A stretch of 64,000 nucleotides of DNA from Nipponacmea schrenckii (GCA_030562195.1 CM060203.1:2122208-2186207); one strand, 5' to 3'; positions 30,361 through 43,758 are shown, numbered from the stretch's first letter. Made by a program: numbers and translations. Notes: generated by a model not told the origin, from the sequence alone.

Positions 30361-31975
30361 GAGTGTTATGATTAGGATTAAGAGAATTTTATCTACTTTC
30401 CATTATATACCGGGTATACTATAGATTTGTTGGTGTTTATCTATCAGTTATCACTTCTGAACTAGAAAAAATTCTGTTTATGGTTTTTGAATTGTACAAA
30501 TATTATTGCTGTTATAATTTAAGGGAAATAATATAGATTTTAAATTGTAAAAATTACAATAACTCTACATTTTGATTTCAACAAATTTAAGTCTATCAAT
30601 CTTGTTATTTAATTGACCAATCACATCACTCTATTGGTTTGAAGTAATTTATTTTGCATTGAATTTTCAAACTAAAATTAATGAAGGAAAATTTATGTTT
30701 TTAATGAAAATCATTTAAATAATGGGTAGGGGGGTTGATAATTTTGTCATTCTAGGGCCACAAAATAATGTCAGTGTAGCGGAGTGTAAAAAGATTAAAA
30801 TATACTGCAATTTATATATAGTGGTCCAAAATATCTTGACCCAATTAACAGATTGATGTTATCTCCCTTGTAATATATTAGGCGTGAGAGGTGACAAATC
30901 CCCTGTGGTATTTCTCTATAATAATATGATAACTATTCATAATGTAAATTAAGATGAAAGGTCGTGGGTCAGGGGTCAAAGCGATATAGCACGAGGTCAA
31001 TATGTGTCTAAGTATTAAATCATATTATAAGGATAACGGGGAGATAAAACGACATTTTGTAAGATTTATCAATCAAATTTCCTTCAAGTAGCCGATTTCT
31101 TTATTTTTACGAGGGTATTAAACACTCATTACGAAAAATTTATAATATTTTAAAAATTACTTTGTAAATTCATGTTTTGAACATACACTAGTATCAATAG
31201 TATCCTCTGATTTAAATATTAAATAACAGCCTAAAAAGAGAATTTTTGTATCAGTTTAAAATGTGAAACTGTGAGTGATATGTTGCTATATATACAATAT
31301 TTACTAAGTAAACAATATATTTATTTAAATAATGCTAAATCTATAAATTATGAATTATTGTTGAAAGTGTCAATATTGTTTCATTATTTTCTCATATTCG
31401 TAATTTTGTAACATTTGGTGGTGAACTTTTTAAGTTTCAAATCGGTTGTTATAGCTACATGAAAGTTGTATATTTGAGGTAGCAGTAAAACTGTAATCTG
31501 TTGATTCAGTGATATTTGGGTTCTTAAGCTCTAAATTTTTCTGGATTAGAAATTTGTAAGTTAAATATATTTGAAAATATACAACCACCAAATGTTTCAA
31601 ATTTTTTATTTAGATTTTTAGTTCTTTTAGCATGTAGTTTAAGCTTTATAATTGAGGCATATTTATACTTGCATCCTCTTTTCTAGATTTTCTATATTTT
31701 GGGCATGAAAATTATAAAATATTCAATTCTTATGGTACTGGCTTCTAAATTTTTGAGCGCTTTAATTTCAATAAGCTTCTTGGACACCTTGCTCTACTCT
31801 TGGATCCTTGCATGTGGGCTTTTTATATTCAATAGAAACTATATGCTTAAAAAGACATTATTAGGAATATTGAAATTTGGTGTCAAAAAAAGCATAATGT
31901 TCATTAAATATGCCTCAATATAGCGATGTTTTTGATTTTAATGCATCTTGCTTTTCTTGGGTTTATTTTTGGTAG

Positions 31976-32203
31976 CACCTGCTTCTGTCAACTTAACGAC
32001 ATCTTCTACAAACCATGTGGCTATGCTGAACAATTCTAACAGTCCGTACGCTACTCCTCAGAGTTTAAACACAAGCCAGCAGGCCGTGACTCATTCTAAT
32101 GTTCAAATACGGACTGAGTCAACTAGTGGGGGTATACCACCCAGTTACCAAGTCTCTGATCCAATCTACGCCTCAATACCTGAGGAACATCGGAGAAAGA
32201 AAG
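31976..32203 (+). CDS. Tensin exon 8 of window: linker with PPSY
   Basis: Acceptor TTTTTGGTAG and donor GTAGAA (a weak fit) give 228 bp in phase 1-1. It encodes a Ser/Thr/Asn/Gln-rich stretch, then GGIPPSYQVSDPIYASIPEE and a basic HRRKK. PPSY at 32137-32148 fits the PPxY pattern that binds WW domains, and PIYASI is a possible tyrosine phosphorylation site. These roles are inferred from motifs only. Confidence 0.9.
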
Positions 32204-33292
32204 GTAGAAATTGTCTCCCTTGATTTTGCATGTATCTTGCAAATATAGGCCTATATATATATATTTGCTGATTGGCTGGAAAATTTTTATTATAATTTTG
32301 CTTTGTCTTTCTTTTTTTTTTTTTTTTTTCGTATTTTGCACTTTGGTGTTAGTTGCACTTTTGAATTATATAGATTTTAGATTTTTTAACCATTTTAAAT
32401 TATATTTTTTTACTAATGACACCTTTCTTTGCACAAACTAGCGTTGATAATATTTTTTAGTAAACCAGGGTACAAGTCAAAAAGACATGTCAAACAGTAA
32501 ACCTGCTAGATATTCACCAATCACTTCCCATTTTTTTCGTAAAATCATCTAGACCACAACATACTGGCCCTTTTATTTCATGCAGATAATTGTGCATGTT
32601 CCGTCTCATGTTCTCATGTTCTGTAAAATGGTCCAAATTAACACTATTATGTTATTACTGATGATAAATCTAATATGAGCATGTTGAAGAATGTCACATG
32701 TACAATAAGTCTTAATCACAGAAATTTACTACAATAAGTATACACCTTGTTCTGTATATATAGTTATAGTAGTGATATTGCCTATTTATGAAATTGAAAC
32801 ATGTTGGCAGTAAATATTTACTATTTTAAACTGTATAATTGATCAACATCATTACTATATTTTTACTGTTATCAGACCTCCGATCGGATCTGATGTATAT
32901 AAATATATATATAACATCATACCAGTTGAAGCCAATGTTTTAATTTCAAAATTCTTTTTTTCACTTATCAGAAAAGGTTGTAAACTTTTTTATCTGTGAA
33001 GCATCATCCCCTTTGATTTAAGAATCATAAAAAATAGGAATCAGAATTAAGAAACTTTCACTGAGTGGGCGACAGGATGTCATTGTCTAAATCTGGCCAA
33101 AAATTGAAAATTATCATTTTAGTAACAAACCAAATCTGTGGATAGTATTAAGGCTATTTCAATATGGATTGATACCAGATCACTGAAAAAATAGGGAAGC
33201 GGAAAGCTTGACTTTGGAAAACTTATTCTTATAAGTACAACTTTGACTTTGTCAACTGCTCCTATTTAAGACCCTCCTTTGCAATACCCATC

Positions 33293-33338
33293 ATCATTAG
33301 CTCATTAGGTGTAGAAGAGTAGGACGTAAAACTCCATC
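33293..33338 (+). repeat. Dispersed repeat fragment, copy C
   Basis: ATCATTAGCTCATTAGGTG, then TAGAAGAGTAGGACGTAAAA and CTCCA, match copies A (249-294) and B (3542-3588, opposite strand). It lies just before tensin exon 9. Confidence 0.5.
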
Positions 33339-33398
33339 CATTTATTTTTTTCATGCAATTACCAGAAATTTAAAATTTGAAATTGTCCATTTAAGCAG

Positions 33399-33594
33399 GA
33401 GGAGGTGGAGGCCATATTGTAAGTCCAACAGGAACATTACAACACAGTCACCACGGAGGACAGCAACAATACCAAACAACCAGTTCTACTGTCCATCAAC
33501 AACAGTTTCATCAGAACTTCTCTAACCATGATGGTCTCTCAGTTGATACTAATCACACTGGTACCCTGCCACGAGGACCTGGTTCTGCTGGAAG
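33399..33594 (+). CDS. Tensin exon 9 of window: Gln/His/Gly-rich linker
   Basis: Acceptor TTTAAGCAG and donor GTACAT give 196 bp in phase 1-2. It encodes a Gly run, then HIVSPTGTLQHSHHGGQQQ and a Gln/His/Ser-rich sequence ending in TLPRGPGSAG. The phase-2 end is matched by exon 10, which begins with one base of the split Ser codon. No domain is present. Confidence 0.88.
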
Positions 33595-33831
33595 GTACAT
33601 TTTAAATATTCTGATTTTAGCTCACAGTCTTCAACATCTGACCCATTCTCATGGCAACCAATAATCTTTGAATGGTGATTAAAAGTTACACGTACCATAT
33701 ATAAAAAATCTATGATATTAATGATGATTATTATACGAGCGTTTTTCAACAAATTTTAAAATTCAGATTATAATGCAGTTAAGTTCGTTGTCATGTTTTC
33801 AATTGCTAATAATCTGATTGGTTAATTTCAG

Positions 33832-33998
33832 CCCTCCATCACCATCTAGTGGTTTAAACACCTTACGCCATCAACTCACCACCTCTCATTCTATGACTGG
33901 TGGCGCCCTCTCACCTGGTCCTCATTCTATGACAGGTCAGAGTTCACCAAGCGTCTATTTTGGATTGTCACGTCGTGGAAGTTTATCTTCTCTAGCCG
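33832..33998 (+). CDS. Tensin exon 10 of window: Ser/Pro-rich linker with RRGS site
   Basis: Acceptor TAATTTCAG and donor GTGAGT give 167 bp in phase 2-1. It encodes PPSPSSGLNTLRHQL and then VYFGLSRRGSLSSLA. RRGSLS fits a basophilic kinase site, such as one for PKA, just upstream of the SH2 domain. The kinase assignment is inference. Confidence 0.92.
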
Positions 33999-35821
33999 GT
34001 GAGTTGATAAAATATTTTATTTTACTAAGTAAATTATAAAGTTTATTAACTGCTGTAAGAGGGAGATGGTCAGAGCTGTGGAATAAACTGTACTTACCAG
34101 TTATTTCCGTTGGTACTTCCAGATTGTGGTAGAATTTTTAGCAGATAATACACTTAGCTGAAATTTCATATCCCAATTTATTTTCATCTAAAATCCTTCA
34201 AAAGTTAAGATTTTTAAAGTTAATTAAACTATAAGGTAATTAAACTGACTGTATCTAATAACAACCGTATCTAATAACAACCGTTGCGCTCTGGTCTTTT
34301 AAGATTTCTAAAGTCTTGGTAGTGTCATTTCTCTACTCCTAATAGTTTTTAGAAAGGGGCATTAAGTAATAAGATAATAAATTGTATACATGCATAACTA
34401 ACTAGTGTAGTATCACAGCAAGGTTACCAACTTCTTATTGTCGCTTTAGGTAGATATAAAAACAAATTTTGCCCTGCACTATTCAGATGTATTTAAGGTT
34501 TGCAACCAACCAATACAAAGGATATGATTTTTTTGGGTTAATTTTTAAGTCAGTAGCGCAATATATCAACAATTGAGTCATTATTCAAAAATCATGAGGA
34601 AGATTTTTTTATAAATTGAAAAACTGTTGAACCCAAATATAGGGTATATATTCACAAAATAAGCAGGCCTCATCCATTATTTATATGCTTATAATATATA
34701 GTAGATAGTGGTGGTAATATTGTGAAGGGAGTATTCAGTCATGCGAGTCCTTTCTATTGAATACGATTTACTAATTCGCTTTTTATCCCCGAAGGGTGTT
34801 GACAAGTTTCATATTTGAACAATATGTCGTAAATACCTGTATATAGTCTACTTATTATGAAATAGAAATAGTATTACAATGAAGGTAGGCTTTATTCTCA
34901 TACTTTCCACAAATAATGCTAACAACTTTTGTCATGTTAGCATATTTTGGGTATTTATGGTCAAGTGTTCAGAAAGTTTGGCATTATAGAAATTTTTAAA
35001 GAGATTATGCAGAGCTTTTTTCGTTGTATGACAAAATGTTTAAATATGATAATTTATTATCACACATTTATGGCATTGAAATACAGTTTTGGATACAAGT
35101 TGGATAAAATTGTAGCATAGTCCTTTCATCACAAAACATCAAAAATTTCTATTTGGGAAGAAATAAATCGACAGCCCTGTTTCGTATTTCAGTGAGACAT
35201 ATAGCTTTGATTGTCAAGTATGATTTTTGCCAGATATTTCACTATTATTTCAAACACTAGACTGTAATGATACAAATAGTTTCTTGTAAAATGAATTTCA
35301 ACCAAAATAATTAAAAGGCTCTCAAACCTAGCAGACGACAATCCAACCTATACTTCTGATTGAGTGTCATTGAATTGAAAATATATATATTCGGTTATAC
35401 TAGTAATAATAAGTAATGTTTGTAAAGTGTATATTATAGAAGGGTGTGTTGTATATGTTATACCAATATATGATATTGCCTCGGTCTATTCACAACCCCT
35501 AAATAGCCAACCAAATTAACATTAGTGATCAGTAACTAATGTGTTACAATAATAAAAAGGAATTCTACAGCAATAAAAAGGGATTTATTCACACATACTG
35601 AAGTTCAGATATATGTGTTATCAATTGACACACTACGCAAATACAATGTTGAATTTAAACAAGGATTTTCGAGATATTAGAATTATTGTGAATTATTGTT
35701 TGAAATCTAAACATGGTTTGTTGATATATGAAATTGTGTGATATCTGGGAGTGATTAGATATTTCACTTATCAGATTCTTCCAATGATTGAAACAATTTC
35801 TGTAAACTGGATTGATCAACA

Positions 35822-36135
35822 ATGTTGGAAGATGACATGTTAACATTAGCTTCCAGCAAATGCTGATATCACAAACTAGGTAGTTGTTGGTAGATGACAA
35901 GTAAACATTCGCTTCCAGCAGATGCTGATATCACAAACTAGGAAGTTGTTGGTAGATAACAAGTTAACATTTGCTTCCAGCAGATGCTGATATCACAAAC
36001 TAGGTAGTTGTTGGTAGATAACAAGTTAACATTTGCTTCCAGCAAATGCTGATATCGCAAACCAGGAAATTGTTGGTAGATGGCGAGTTAACATTCGCTT
36101 CCAGCAAATGCTGATATCACAAAATAGGAAATTGG
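35822..36135. repeat. About 60-bp minisatellite, 5 copies
   Basis: Each unit contains GTTGGTAGATGACAAGTTAA, CATTCGCTTCCAGCAAATGC and TGATATCACAAACTAGG. Five copies lie in tandem with single-base differences. They lie in the intron between exons 10 and 11. Confidence 0.93.
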
Positions 36136-37683
36136 TGTTATTCGTAGTAGTTGGTAGTTGGATTGGTTCAAATTATATGATTTATAACTAAAGTATGATG
36201 GAATAAGTTTGCTCATTTCAAAATATATCTTATTGTGGATTAAGAAGGATTAAAATTAGTTAATTAACCTGCAGAGATAATTAAATATTAATCAACAATG
36301 CTAATTAGGTATAGCCATTGTGAAATTATAGAAAGAAACCAAACAGTAGGCTAACTATCTGAAATGCAAATTCTTGTGAAAATTTCTCGATCAACAATTA
36401 ATAATTTTGATATTGGCATCTTAAACAAATATTAGAAGAGAGTGTCATGTGTATAATTATTTAACTAATTAAGTCTTAATTAGTGGGATTAATTTAATTA
36501 ATTATATTAAGAATTAACCTCTACAGGGAATCAAGTGACATTCTCTTTTTCTTGAGAGATGGCACGGAGAGATTTAAAGAAAGTGACTTATAGTTTTTGA
36601 TAGAAGACAAATTTAAGAAACAAAAAGTTGTTAGGTGTCAAAATATAGTTTTTAGATATTTACCTCGTGACATGTATTTAACGCCTACCCAAGGGAGATA
36701 ATCTTTTGATGATTTGATTACAAACCTGAATAACGAGATACTCCATATAATATAACTCACAGGACGTCTTTCACCATAGTTAGAACTGGAATAGTCACAG
36801 TTAACATTGTATCAACTTGTGTCATAAAAATATTTTATACCATAATCAGAACTGGACTTGTTTAGATTCATTTTTAACTTGACTGTAGTAGGAATTGGAA
36901 TAGAGTAAACATATATAATGTTCGTTCGTTAAAACTGGAAGAGTGTGTCTAAATTGTTTCTTATTGACCTTAAATTGGAAAACAGAAAATTTTGCAAAAG
37001 AAAATACCTAATATCGTCGCATTAACTAGTCAAAATGTTGAAAAATTTGGATTATGCTGAATTAAAGAAACTTAGAATCAAGTCTTGTTAGTACAATTTT
37101 AATCTTTCTAATTTTTCATATTGGTTATACAGAAAGAGGGGAAGGAATAGTGATCAGGAGGGGATGATTTTAAATAATAAGTGTAATTTACCAAATCTAT
37201 TTAAAATGTCCTAAATACTAAATTCACATTCAGTAATACGAAACCACCAATTAGACATGATTGGCAAATATATATACAGGTTAATCAGTAGTCCTGACTG
37301 AATCATTTTACATGAACAATAAAATGAATGTTTGAAATTAAAAACAAAATTTCCCCTTGCTGACTCATAACAAATGTGAAAAGAAATGATAACAAACTGA
37401 TTTTGGTTTATTAATAGTTTGATAATAATCCCTTTTGAATTTGAATAAGAAGATTTCGTGGGTTTGAGAAGGATGTAAAACCTTCAGTGTCCCTTTTTTT
37501 TATTTCTTTTATCAACAGTTGAATTGTAAATATAAAAAATATTGAAACTGCAATTGCTAAATTTCCCTCTTTGCAAACATTATACCTTTGTTTTTTCAAA
37601 TTTAGGGTACAAGGCTGTGTTGTATTTGTTTTATACCATAAAGTTTTCCTGAGATATTAAGACTATTATTAATCTTGTTTTAG

Positions 37684-37767
37684 ATATGGACATGGTTCAC
37701 GCCACTCCCAAGTTTGTTAAGGATACCTCAAAATTCTGGTACAAACCCAACATCACACGCGAGGAAG
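37684..37767 (+). CDS. Tensin exon 11 of window: start of SH2 domain
   Basis: Acceptor TTGTTTTAG and donor GTAAGT give 84 bp in phase 1-1. It encodes KDTSKFWYKPNITREE, the conserved tensin lead-in to the SH2 domain, in which WYKP with R/E-containing helix A marks the domain start. Confidence 0.95.
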
Positions 37768-38290
37768 GTAAGTCAAAAGTATTTAGTCATATGTCGGTCA
37801 AAAGTTGGGAATGGACCAGGTTGTTGGTTGGGGTGGACAAGGTTGTTGTTGTGGGTGGACAAGGTTGTTGGTGGGGGTGTAAAATATAAGATTAAAGATA
37901 TCTTTGAAATAGAAGACGACATGACTATCCTTATGAACAAATAGACATGGCTGGCAAATATGGCCAAATCAACAGCCCTGCTCTCTTCTACACTATACCT
38001 TTTTGAGTGATTATTACAAATGGATATATGTTATTCTGAAATTAACTGTGCACATTGGTTATGAAAAGGTTGATGTGCTTGTCACCCAGGTTAAGGAGTC
38101 AATCATCTTGGTTTTTGTGCAACCGATGTTGTTTTTCTTTGGTTGATGTGGACAATGTCACTTGAATGCTTTGGATTCTGTATCTTATTTTGGTTCTGTA
38201 ATATCATATCACATACATAAGGATCCAGTTAGTAATAAACAGATTGAGAGAGCTCATCTTTCTTTCGTCATACAAACAACCATATTGTAC

Positions 38291-38505
38291 CAGAAAGAAA
38301 AGAAAGAAGCAACTATATTTTTTAAGGATAACAACTTAGTTCATAAAGTCTCCCGTGACAGGGATCCTTTCTACCAGCTGGTCCTTGGCCAAACCTGTTG
38401 GCATTGATCTTTCCTGGATTATCCTTACCCATTTACAGCTGGGTGAACTGGAATTATGAGTGAAGATGACTTATTCAAGGTCATGAAACTTTCACACACC
38501 AAGCA
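38291..38505 (-). mobile_element. SINE-like copy lacking its tRNA head
   Basis: On the minus strand this copy shares the body (CCAGCTGGTAGAAAGGATC, AACAGGTTTGGCCAAGGACC) and the pyrimidine-rich tail of the element at 17250-17561, with a few per cent divergence, but lacks the A- and B-box part. A more diverged fragment of the same body is at about 38840-38912, just after exon 12. Confidence 0.6.
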
Positions 38506-38626
38506 ATATTGTTCTGAAAATAATGTTGGCCACACAGGAAAGTACTGGAACGGACACAAAACATGGCAACTCTGGTGATCAGATTGTTATATCAGTTTTA
38601 ATAAATGATGTTTTTATTTATTCCAG

Positions 38627-38755
38627 CTATTGTGTTATTAAAGGACAAATCACCAGGAACCTTTGTTATTCGTGACAGCAATTCCTTCCCTGGAGCCTTT
38701 GGTCTGGCTCTTAAAGTTGCTACCTTACCACCAAATGTTCAAATTAAACCCTCAG
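38627..38755 (+). CDS. Tensin exon 12 of window: SH2 core with FVIRDS
   Basis: Acceptor TTTATTCCAG and donor GTATGC give 129 bp in phase 1-1. It encodes [23 protein letters not shown]. The Arg of FVIRDS is the invariant phosphotyrosine-binding residue of SH2 strand B, so the domain should be competent. Tensin-type GAFGLALKV follows. Confidence 0.97.
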
Positions 38756-39002
38756 GTATGCTTGTTTTACTTAATTATATTTCATTTCCATTGTCAGAAT
38801 ACTTTAACTTGATAAGATTTTTATTAAAAAGAAACAACCAGGTTGTTCTTTCCTGGATTTTGTGTATCCATTTACACCTGGATCAAGGTGTCCAGGTTTT
38901 CACACTTTCATACTTTATCAGGAACATATTAGCACTAATGGTTTAAGTTATAAACAGATTGTGAATGGATTCAACCTTTGATATACCTTTTTTTAATTTC
39001 AG

Positions 39003-39095
39003 GAGACCCCCAAGCAGATCTGGTGCGTCATTTCTTGATTGAGCCCACACCTAAAGGGGTACGGCTTCGTGGCTGCAGCAATGAGCCTGTTTTTG
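39003..39095 (+). CDS. Tensin exon 13 of window: SH2 middle
   Basis: Acceptor TTAATTTCAG and donor GTAAGT give 93 bp in phase 1-1. It encodes [20 protein letters not shown] and SNEPVF, the strand D/E region typical of tensin SH2 domains (VRHFLIExxPxGVxLxGCxNEPxFG). Confidence 0.97.
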
Positions 39096-39366
39096 GTAAG
39101 TCAATATTAATCAAGTCTGGCCTTTTTAGAATTTATGAAGTTCCTACTTGTATCCTGATTCTTAAGTGAAACAAAGAACTTTATATATTATCTTCTGAGG
39201 TTTGGAAATGAATTGATTTACTGATCATGTTTTTTTAGCAAAATGAAATTTTATTATTAAGGTTCATTAGCATAAGAAATGGCTATAAAGCACCTCATTT
39301 TTAGCAAGTTCCTGGAATAACATCCCTCCTAAACTTACACTAAGATTACCACTATTATTTTTACAG

Positions 39367-39444
39367 GAAGTTTAGCTGCATTAGTCTACCAGCATTCAAT
39401 GACCCCTCTAGCCCTGCCGTGTAAATTGGCGCTGCCCGATCCAG
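39367..39444 (+). CDS. Tensin exon 14 of window: SH2 C-terminus
   Basis: Acceptor TTTTTACAG opens 78 bp encoding [20 protein letters not shown], the last helix and strand of the SH2 domain. The donor is GTCAGG, a weak site, but it alone keeps phase 1 with exon 15. The nearby GTGTAC at 39451 would be phase 0 and break the frame. Confidence 0.93.
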
Positions 39445-41742
39445 GTCAGGTGTACAACAATAGCATGCACCATAACTGTAAGCTGTGTATATGTTAATAG
39501 CTAGCTTATGTCTTAACCAATCTCTAGGTGGTTCTAAAATTTCTTTTAATTTTTTTTTAATTTTCTGTCAAAAAAGGATGGATTATATGAAAATTTTTAA
39601 TAAATTCTATATGATTTGAGTAGAAGGGTATGATAGCTCCCTGATTTTTGGCTGTTCACTTTAAATTATATTTTGAAAATTAGAAACTGAATAAGACACT
39701 ACTGTTTGTATTATTTAACATAATTCCTAAATATTGGTTAATACATTTAAAGCACTTTTTTTCGCATGTGGCCATTTCTGCATCTCAATTGGTTATGAAG
39801 ACGATTGGAGTTGGTAAGAAAAGTTGCAGAAATGTGCCCAATATTTTTTTTTATATCTTATAGTATATCCATTTGTTGTGGTAAGAAATATAGTCTAATT
39901 GCAGTGATTTTTATGTCGTTTTTGATCTTACAAAGATTTCATAGACTTACATTTCAAACATTATTTTTTGATGGAAAGTAATTTTTACTTTCAAGATAAA
40001 ATAAATTTTCCGACTGTATTTTGGCTTTTAATTGGTGAATATTTTATAAATACCCAAATTGTGAGATATAATAGTATTATATCACGAGTTTATGTTGTCT
40101 TTGTACAATTTCGTTAATTAGTTTAATAAATCCTAAAATTAGTTTTAATTCTAGAGATATACAAATAGACAAGTTAAGTTAAAAAAAAGTCATTTTATTT
40201 CAAATATTTTGCATGTTTTTGACAATTTTTTGAATTTGGATTTAGACTTTTTTGAATAATAACTATTTTTTTTTTCTAACTTAGTCATTATTTTATGAAT
40301 CTGGCACCGCTCATTCAAACACTGCTCCACATAATCTGCATGCTTCTAAATTAACCTTTTTAATATTTCTTCTGCATGGAAAGTTTTCACTCTTGCACAT
40401 ATTTAGACTAGTTATTTTTTTTTAATAAATTCTAGTTTATTTTATAAACAATATTTAAAGATAAATATTTGATAAAAAAATCTGCCTGAATGTCAAGAGT
40501 GTAAAACTTCCAATAGAATTCAATTTCTTGGTATTTATATTATAAAATATATCATGCATTTTGGTTTGTTTCATTTGTAACAAAAATTTCAAGAGATGCA
40601 ACATTGAACATGAAATATTAAACACTTTAGAAATGAAATATTAAACACTTTAGAAATGAAATATTTGGAACATTGTCACACTTTTGAAATGAAATATTAA
40701 ACAATTTAGAAATATTTGGAACATTGTCACACAATTTTGTGATTTATCCAAATTCTATCTGAAATTTTTGTTACAAATTGCTAGTTTATATCCTCTAATG
40801 AAATGAAATTTGCATGCTCTATATTTCTTGTCATGCAGCTATAAATTGGAGAAAGAAAAATGTTTCATTTAGCACCTCAGGTAATCACTCATTTTCAGGA
40901 CAAAATTTCTGATTGATTCTGACTTTGTTGATATCTTTAACCTGTTTATTGCTCAGTTTTGGAGGTTTATTTGGAAATGCTCTATTTATACTTGATGTGT
41001 TTCTCTTATTCATTATCTTGAGAAACCTTCAGGTAATATGAGGTTCATTGTAGTATATTAACCTACTGGTCAATTTATTAGATATGGCCCAACACAATTC
41101 AAATTCATATCAGCATCCCTGATCTTATATCAGATATTGTATTAGAGTAAGCACACCTTATAAATTAAAAATTTCCTAAAGTTAAAGAATTAACAAGACA
41201 GAACAACATCAGGACAAATACTACTTAATGATTGAATATCTATAAATAACAGCCAATCATTTTGTAGTATGACTATTCTAGTATGAGAATATACGAGCAT
41301 GCTCTGCTAAACCTATATCTGACCTATGACCTCTGTATATGTCTTTGTTTTGTTTTTTTACTGTCTGATATAGTTTTGTTTGAACTGTCTGTTTTAAGCC
41401 TGCACTTTTAAGCATGCTACGTAACAATAAATAATTTACAAAAATATTCAATAAGATTTGTATATAATAATAAGCCTTGACCTAAAATTAACCAAAATGA
41501 TTTGATCACAGATTTTCTAATAAAGAAATTGGAACGTTTTTTCCACAGAAATAACCAACAGAAATTGCATGTTAGTTGTAGTCTGAAGTCTAATTCTTAA
41601 CTTCTATTGCATGAGTTACCTCCTCTTATAAGGTTTAATATATGAATAGAAATGACAAACAGTAGGAATTTTACAAGATATTTTACATACTTGCATATGA
41701 TTGGTCAGAACATGTCATTTAGAACAATTTGATTGGTTACAG

Positions 41743-41829
41743 ATGCTGGAAGTGAAGTTTTCTCGTCAGAGAGTTCAAGGACAACAGAGATGCCAAGCTC
41801 TGCATCTACTCTCTTACATCAAGGAGCTG
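41743..41829 (+). CDS. Tensin exon 15 of window: SH2-PTB linker
   Basis: Acceptor TGGTTACAG and donor GTATGT give 87 bp (29 codons) in phase 1-1. It encodes an acidic Ser/Thr-rich stretch, SEVFSSESSRTTEMPSSAST. It joins the SH2 and PTB domains and could be skipped without a frame change. Confidence 0.87.
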
Positions 41830-42052
41830 GTATGTTTCCAATAGCAACAATATTTATTCTAACTAACTACTAACACAAAGACGATAGGAAGTCAATTCGT
41901 TGAAAATGTTTCAGGCTCCACAAAAACTCTTATTGTAAAGGGAGACAATTTCCGTACACTTGGTATCTCCTGTAGGGTTTTTAAAGAGGATTTCATTTTT
42001 ACTTATGTGTATCATTGAAACTGATAGCAAAAATTTACTCCATTCTGACTTT

Positions 42053-42214
42053 CGATTAGACTTCTGTAATTCCTGCAATTCCACTAAAACAAGTGTTTCT
42101 TGATGTCATTAATATCAAAATTGGCGTGTAATACATAAGTCGTAAGACCCTTTGATAAGTGGTGTCATAAACAATTGTTTAGAGGAATTGCAGGAACCAC
42201 AGACATTTGATTAA
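42053..42214. mobile_element. Short foldback (MITE-like) palindrome
   Basis: Arms of about 50 bp face each other: GTAATTCCTGCAATTCCACT and AAAACAAGTGTTTC on the left, and AACAATTGTTTAGAGGAATT and GCAGGAACCACAGACATTTG on the right. There is no coding capacity. It sits in the intron between exons 15 and 16. The element class is not known. Confidence 0.6.
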
Positions 42215-42804
42215 GTACTGGAATGGTACAAATTAATGCCATCAGTGTTGAAGACAAATATTCCATTGTAAGATATTTTTGTGAAACATGATTTAAATGA
42301 GAGAGAAGAACATTGTCAAAAAACACACACAGACTATAAAAGTTTTTTCATCCTTGGGTTTTATTTTGTGAATTTTATTTTGTATTAAATCACTGGATTC
42401 TTTCATTGCACATGCTTTTCATGTTTTTAGTTTTACTTCACATCTGCTCATTGTCATAGAAACAGAAAATACACTGATTCTGCTATTAAAAAAAAAAGAA
42501 TTTTTTTTAAAAGGAGAGCAGACAAATCTTACAGCAAAGTATTGGTCACACATTACTGGCTGAGAAAAAGGCTAGAAGACTGCAACCCTCGGCAAACCTG
42601 ATTTACATATCAAGCCAAATCCACAAGCCTTTTCATAAAAAAAGGAAACCATTCCATAGAGAATATATATGTAAAAGCAATGACCAATAAAACTTCACGG
42701 AAAATAGAATTTAAATTTTATATTCTAACCAAAATAGTTGGATGCAAAACTCCACTATATATCAGAGTAACTAGATCTAAGCCTCTTTACCTGGTTATTT
42801 TCAG

Positions 42805-42973
42805 CTTGTAATGTTATTTACATCAACACTGTTGATACAGAATCACTGACTGGACCCCAGGCAGTGTCTAAGGCTATTAAAATGACAATGGATAATCCAC
42901 CCAACCATAAAACTACAGTGGTGCATTTTAAAGTATCTAACCAGGGCATCACATTGACAGACAATCAAAGAAA
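42805..42973 (+). CDS. Tensin exon 16 of window: start of PTB domain
   Basis: Acceptor TATTTTCAG and donor GTGAGT give 169 bp in phase 1-2. It encodes [20 protein letters not shown], then KAIKMTM and [17 protein letters not shown]. This is the first strand, helix and next strands of the C-terminal tensin PTB domain, which binds NPxY motifs of integrin beta tails. Confidence 0.97.
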
Positions 42974-43351
42974 GTGAGTATTAGATACTTTAATATCTGT
43001 TTACAGATATCTGAGTAATGTTCTAGACTTTTTGCCAAATGGGAAATCAATAAATAGTTTCTGATATTGGAATTGTGTTAATTGATTAGTAATAAGTGTG
43101 GTCTGTAGTCTGCTGGCGGTCTCAAATTAAGCGTTACATGAATTAATACAATAACTAAATATTATTGTTGGTACAATAGTGTTCAATATATAGACCTGAA
43201 ATATGTTTCATGATGTGCTTACTTTAGACAACTGATCTATATGCACATGCATGCTTGTGTTGAACTTTTGGAATTGTTCTCAAAGCTCTGTCCTTGTATT
43301 TCTAATAGTCGTCTGGTCATGTATCATTTATAATGTCTGTTTATTATACAG

Positions 43352-43420
43352 GTTATTCTTCCGTCGTCATTACCCTGTTACAGCTGTGACGTATTGTGGA
43401 ATGGATCCAGATGATAGAAA
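43352..43420 (+). CDS. Tensin exon 17 of window: PTB middle
   Basis: Acceptor TTATACAG and donor GTAAGT give 69 bp in phase 2-2. It encodes LFFRRHYPVTAVTYCGMDPD, highly typical of tensin PTB domains (LFFRRHYPxxxVxxCxxDPxxRKW). Confidence 0.97.
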
Positions 43421-43713
43421 GTAAGTTGTAACATCAATCCACTTTCCTTTAATAATTCATTAATTTGTGACCTTAACTTCATAAGACAAACCTTTTGATT
43501 TGCCCAAAGACAAAAATTGCAAGTATGAGTCTTGATCTTACTCTGCAGTATTTTTTGACATCCCCTGATTTATAAGTGAACTCTTCCCCTACATGCATAC
43601 TACATCAGTCTGAAACTGTAATATGTATGATTTGAAGAGCTCATTTGTAAAATTAGGGGTGTTTTTTTGGCTACCCAAACTTAATCTATTGCTTGTGTTT
43701 TTGTGTTTTTTAG

Positions 43714-43758
43714 GTGGAAGAAAGATGTAGATATGATAGGTGCAGTGGCTGATGCTAG
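43714..43758 (+). CDS. Tensin exon 18 of window: 45-bp PTB exon
   Basis: Acceptor GTTTTTTAG and donor GTAATA give 45 bp in phase 2-2. It encodes WKKDVDMIGAVADA, which continues the RKW motif of exon 17 and leads into the final PTB strands. It is too short to be found as an open frame, but the family pattern and phase make it secure. Confidence 0.93.

Noticed and set aside
31699..31923. 74-codon hydrophobic ORF just before tensin exon 8
   Set aside because: It has no start context or splice support, and its hydrophobicity reflects T-rich intron sequence.
39451..39456. Alternative GTGTAC donor for tensin exon 14
   Set aside because: It would leave phase 0 and break the frame with exon 15, which needs phase 1.
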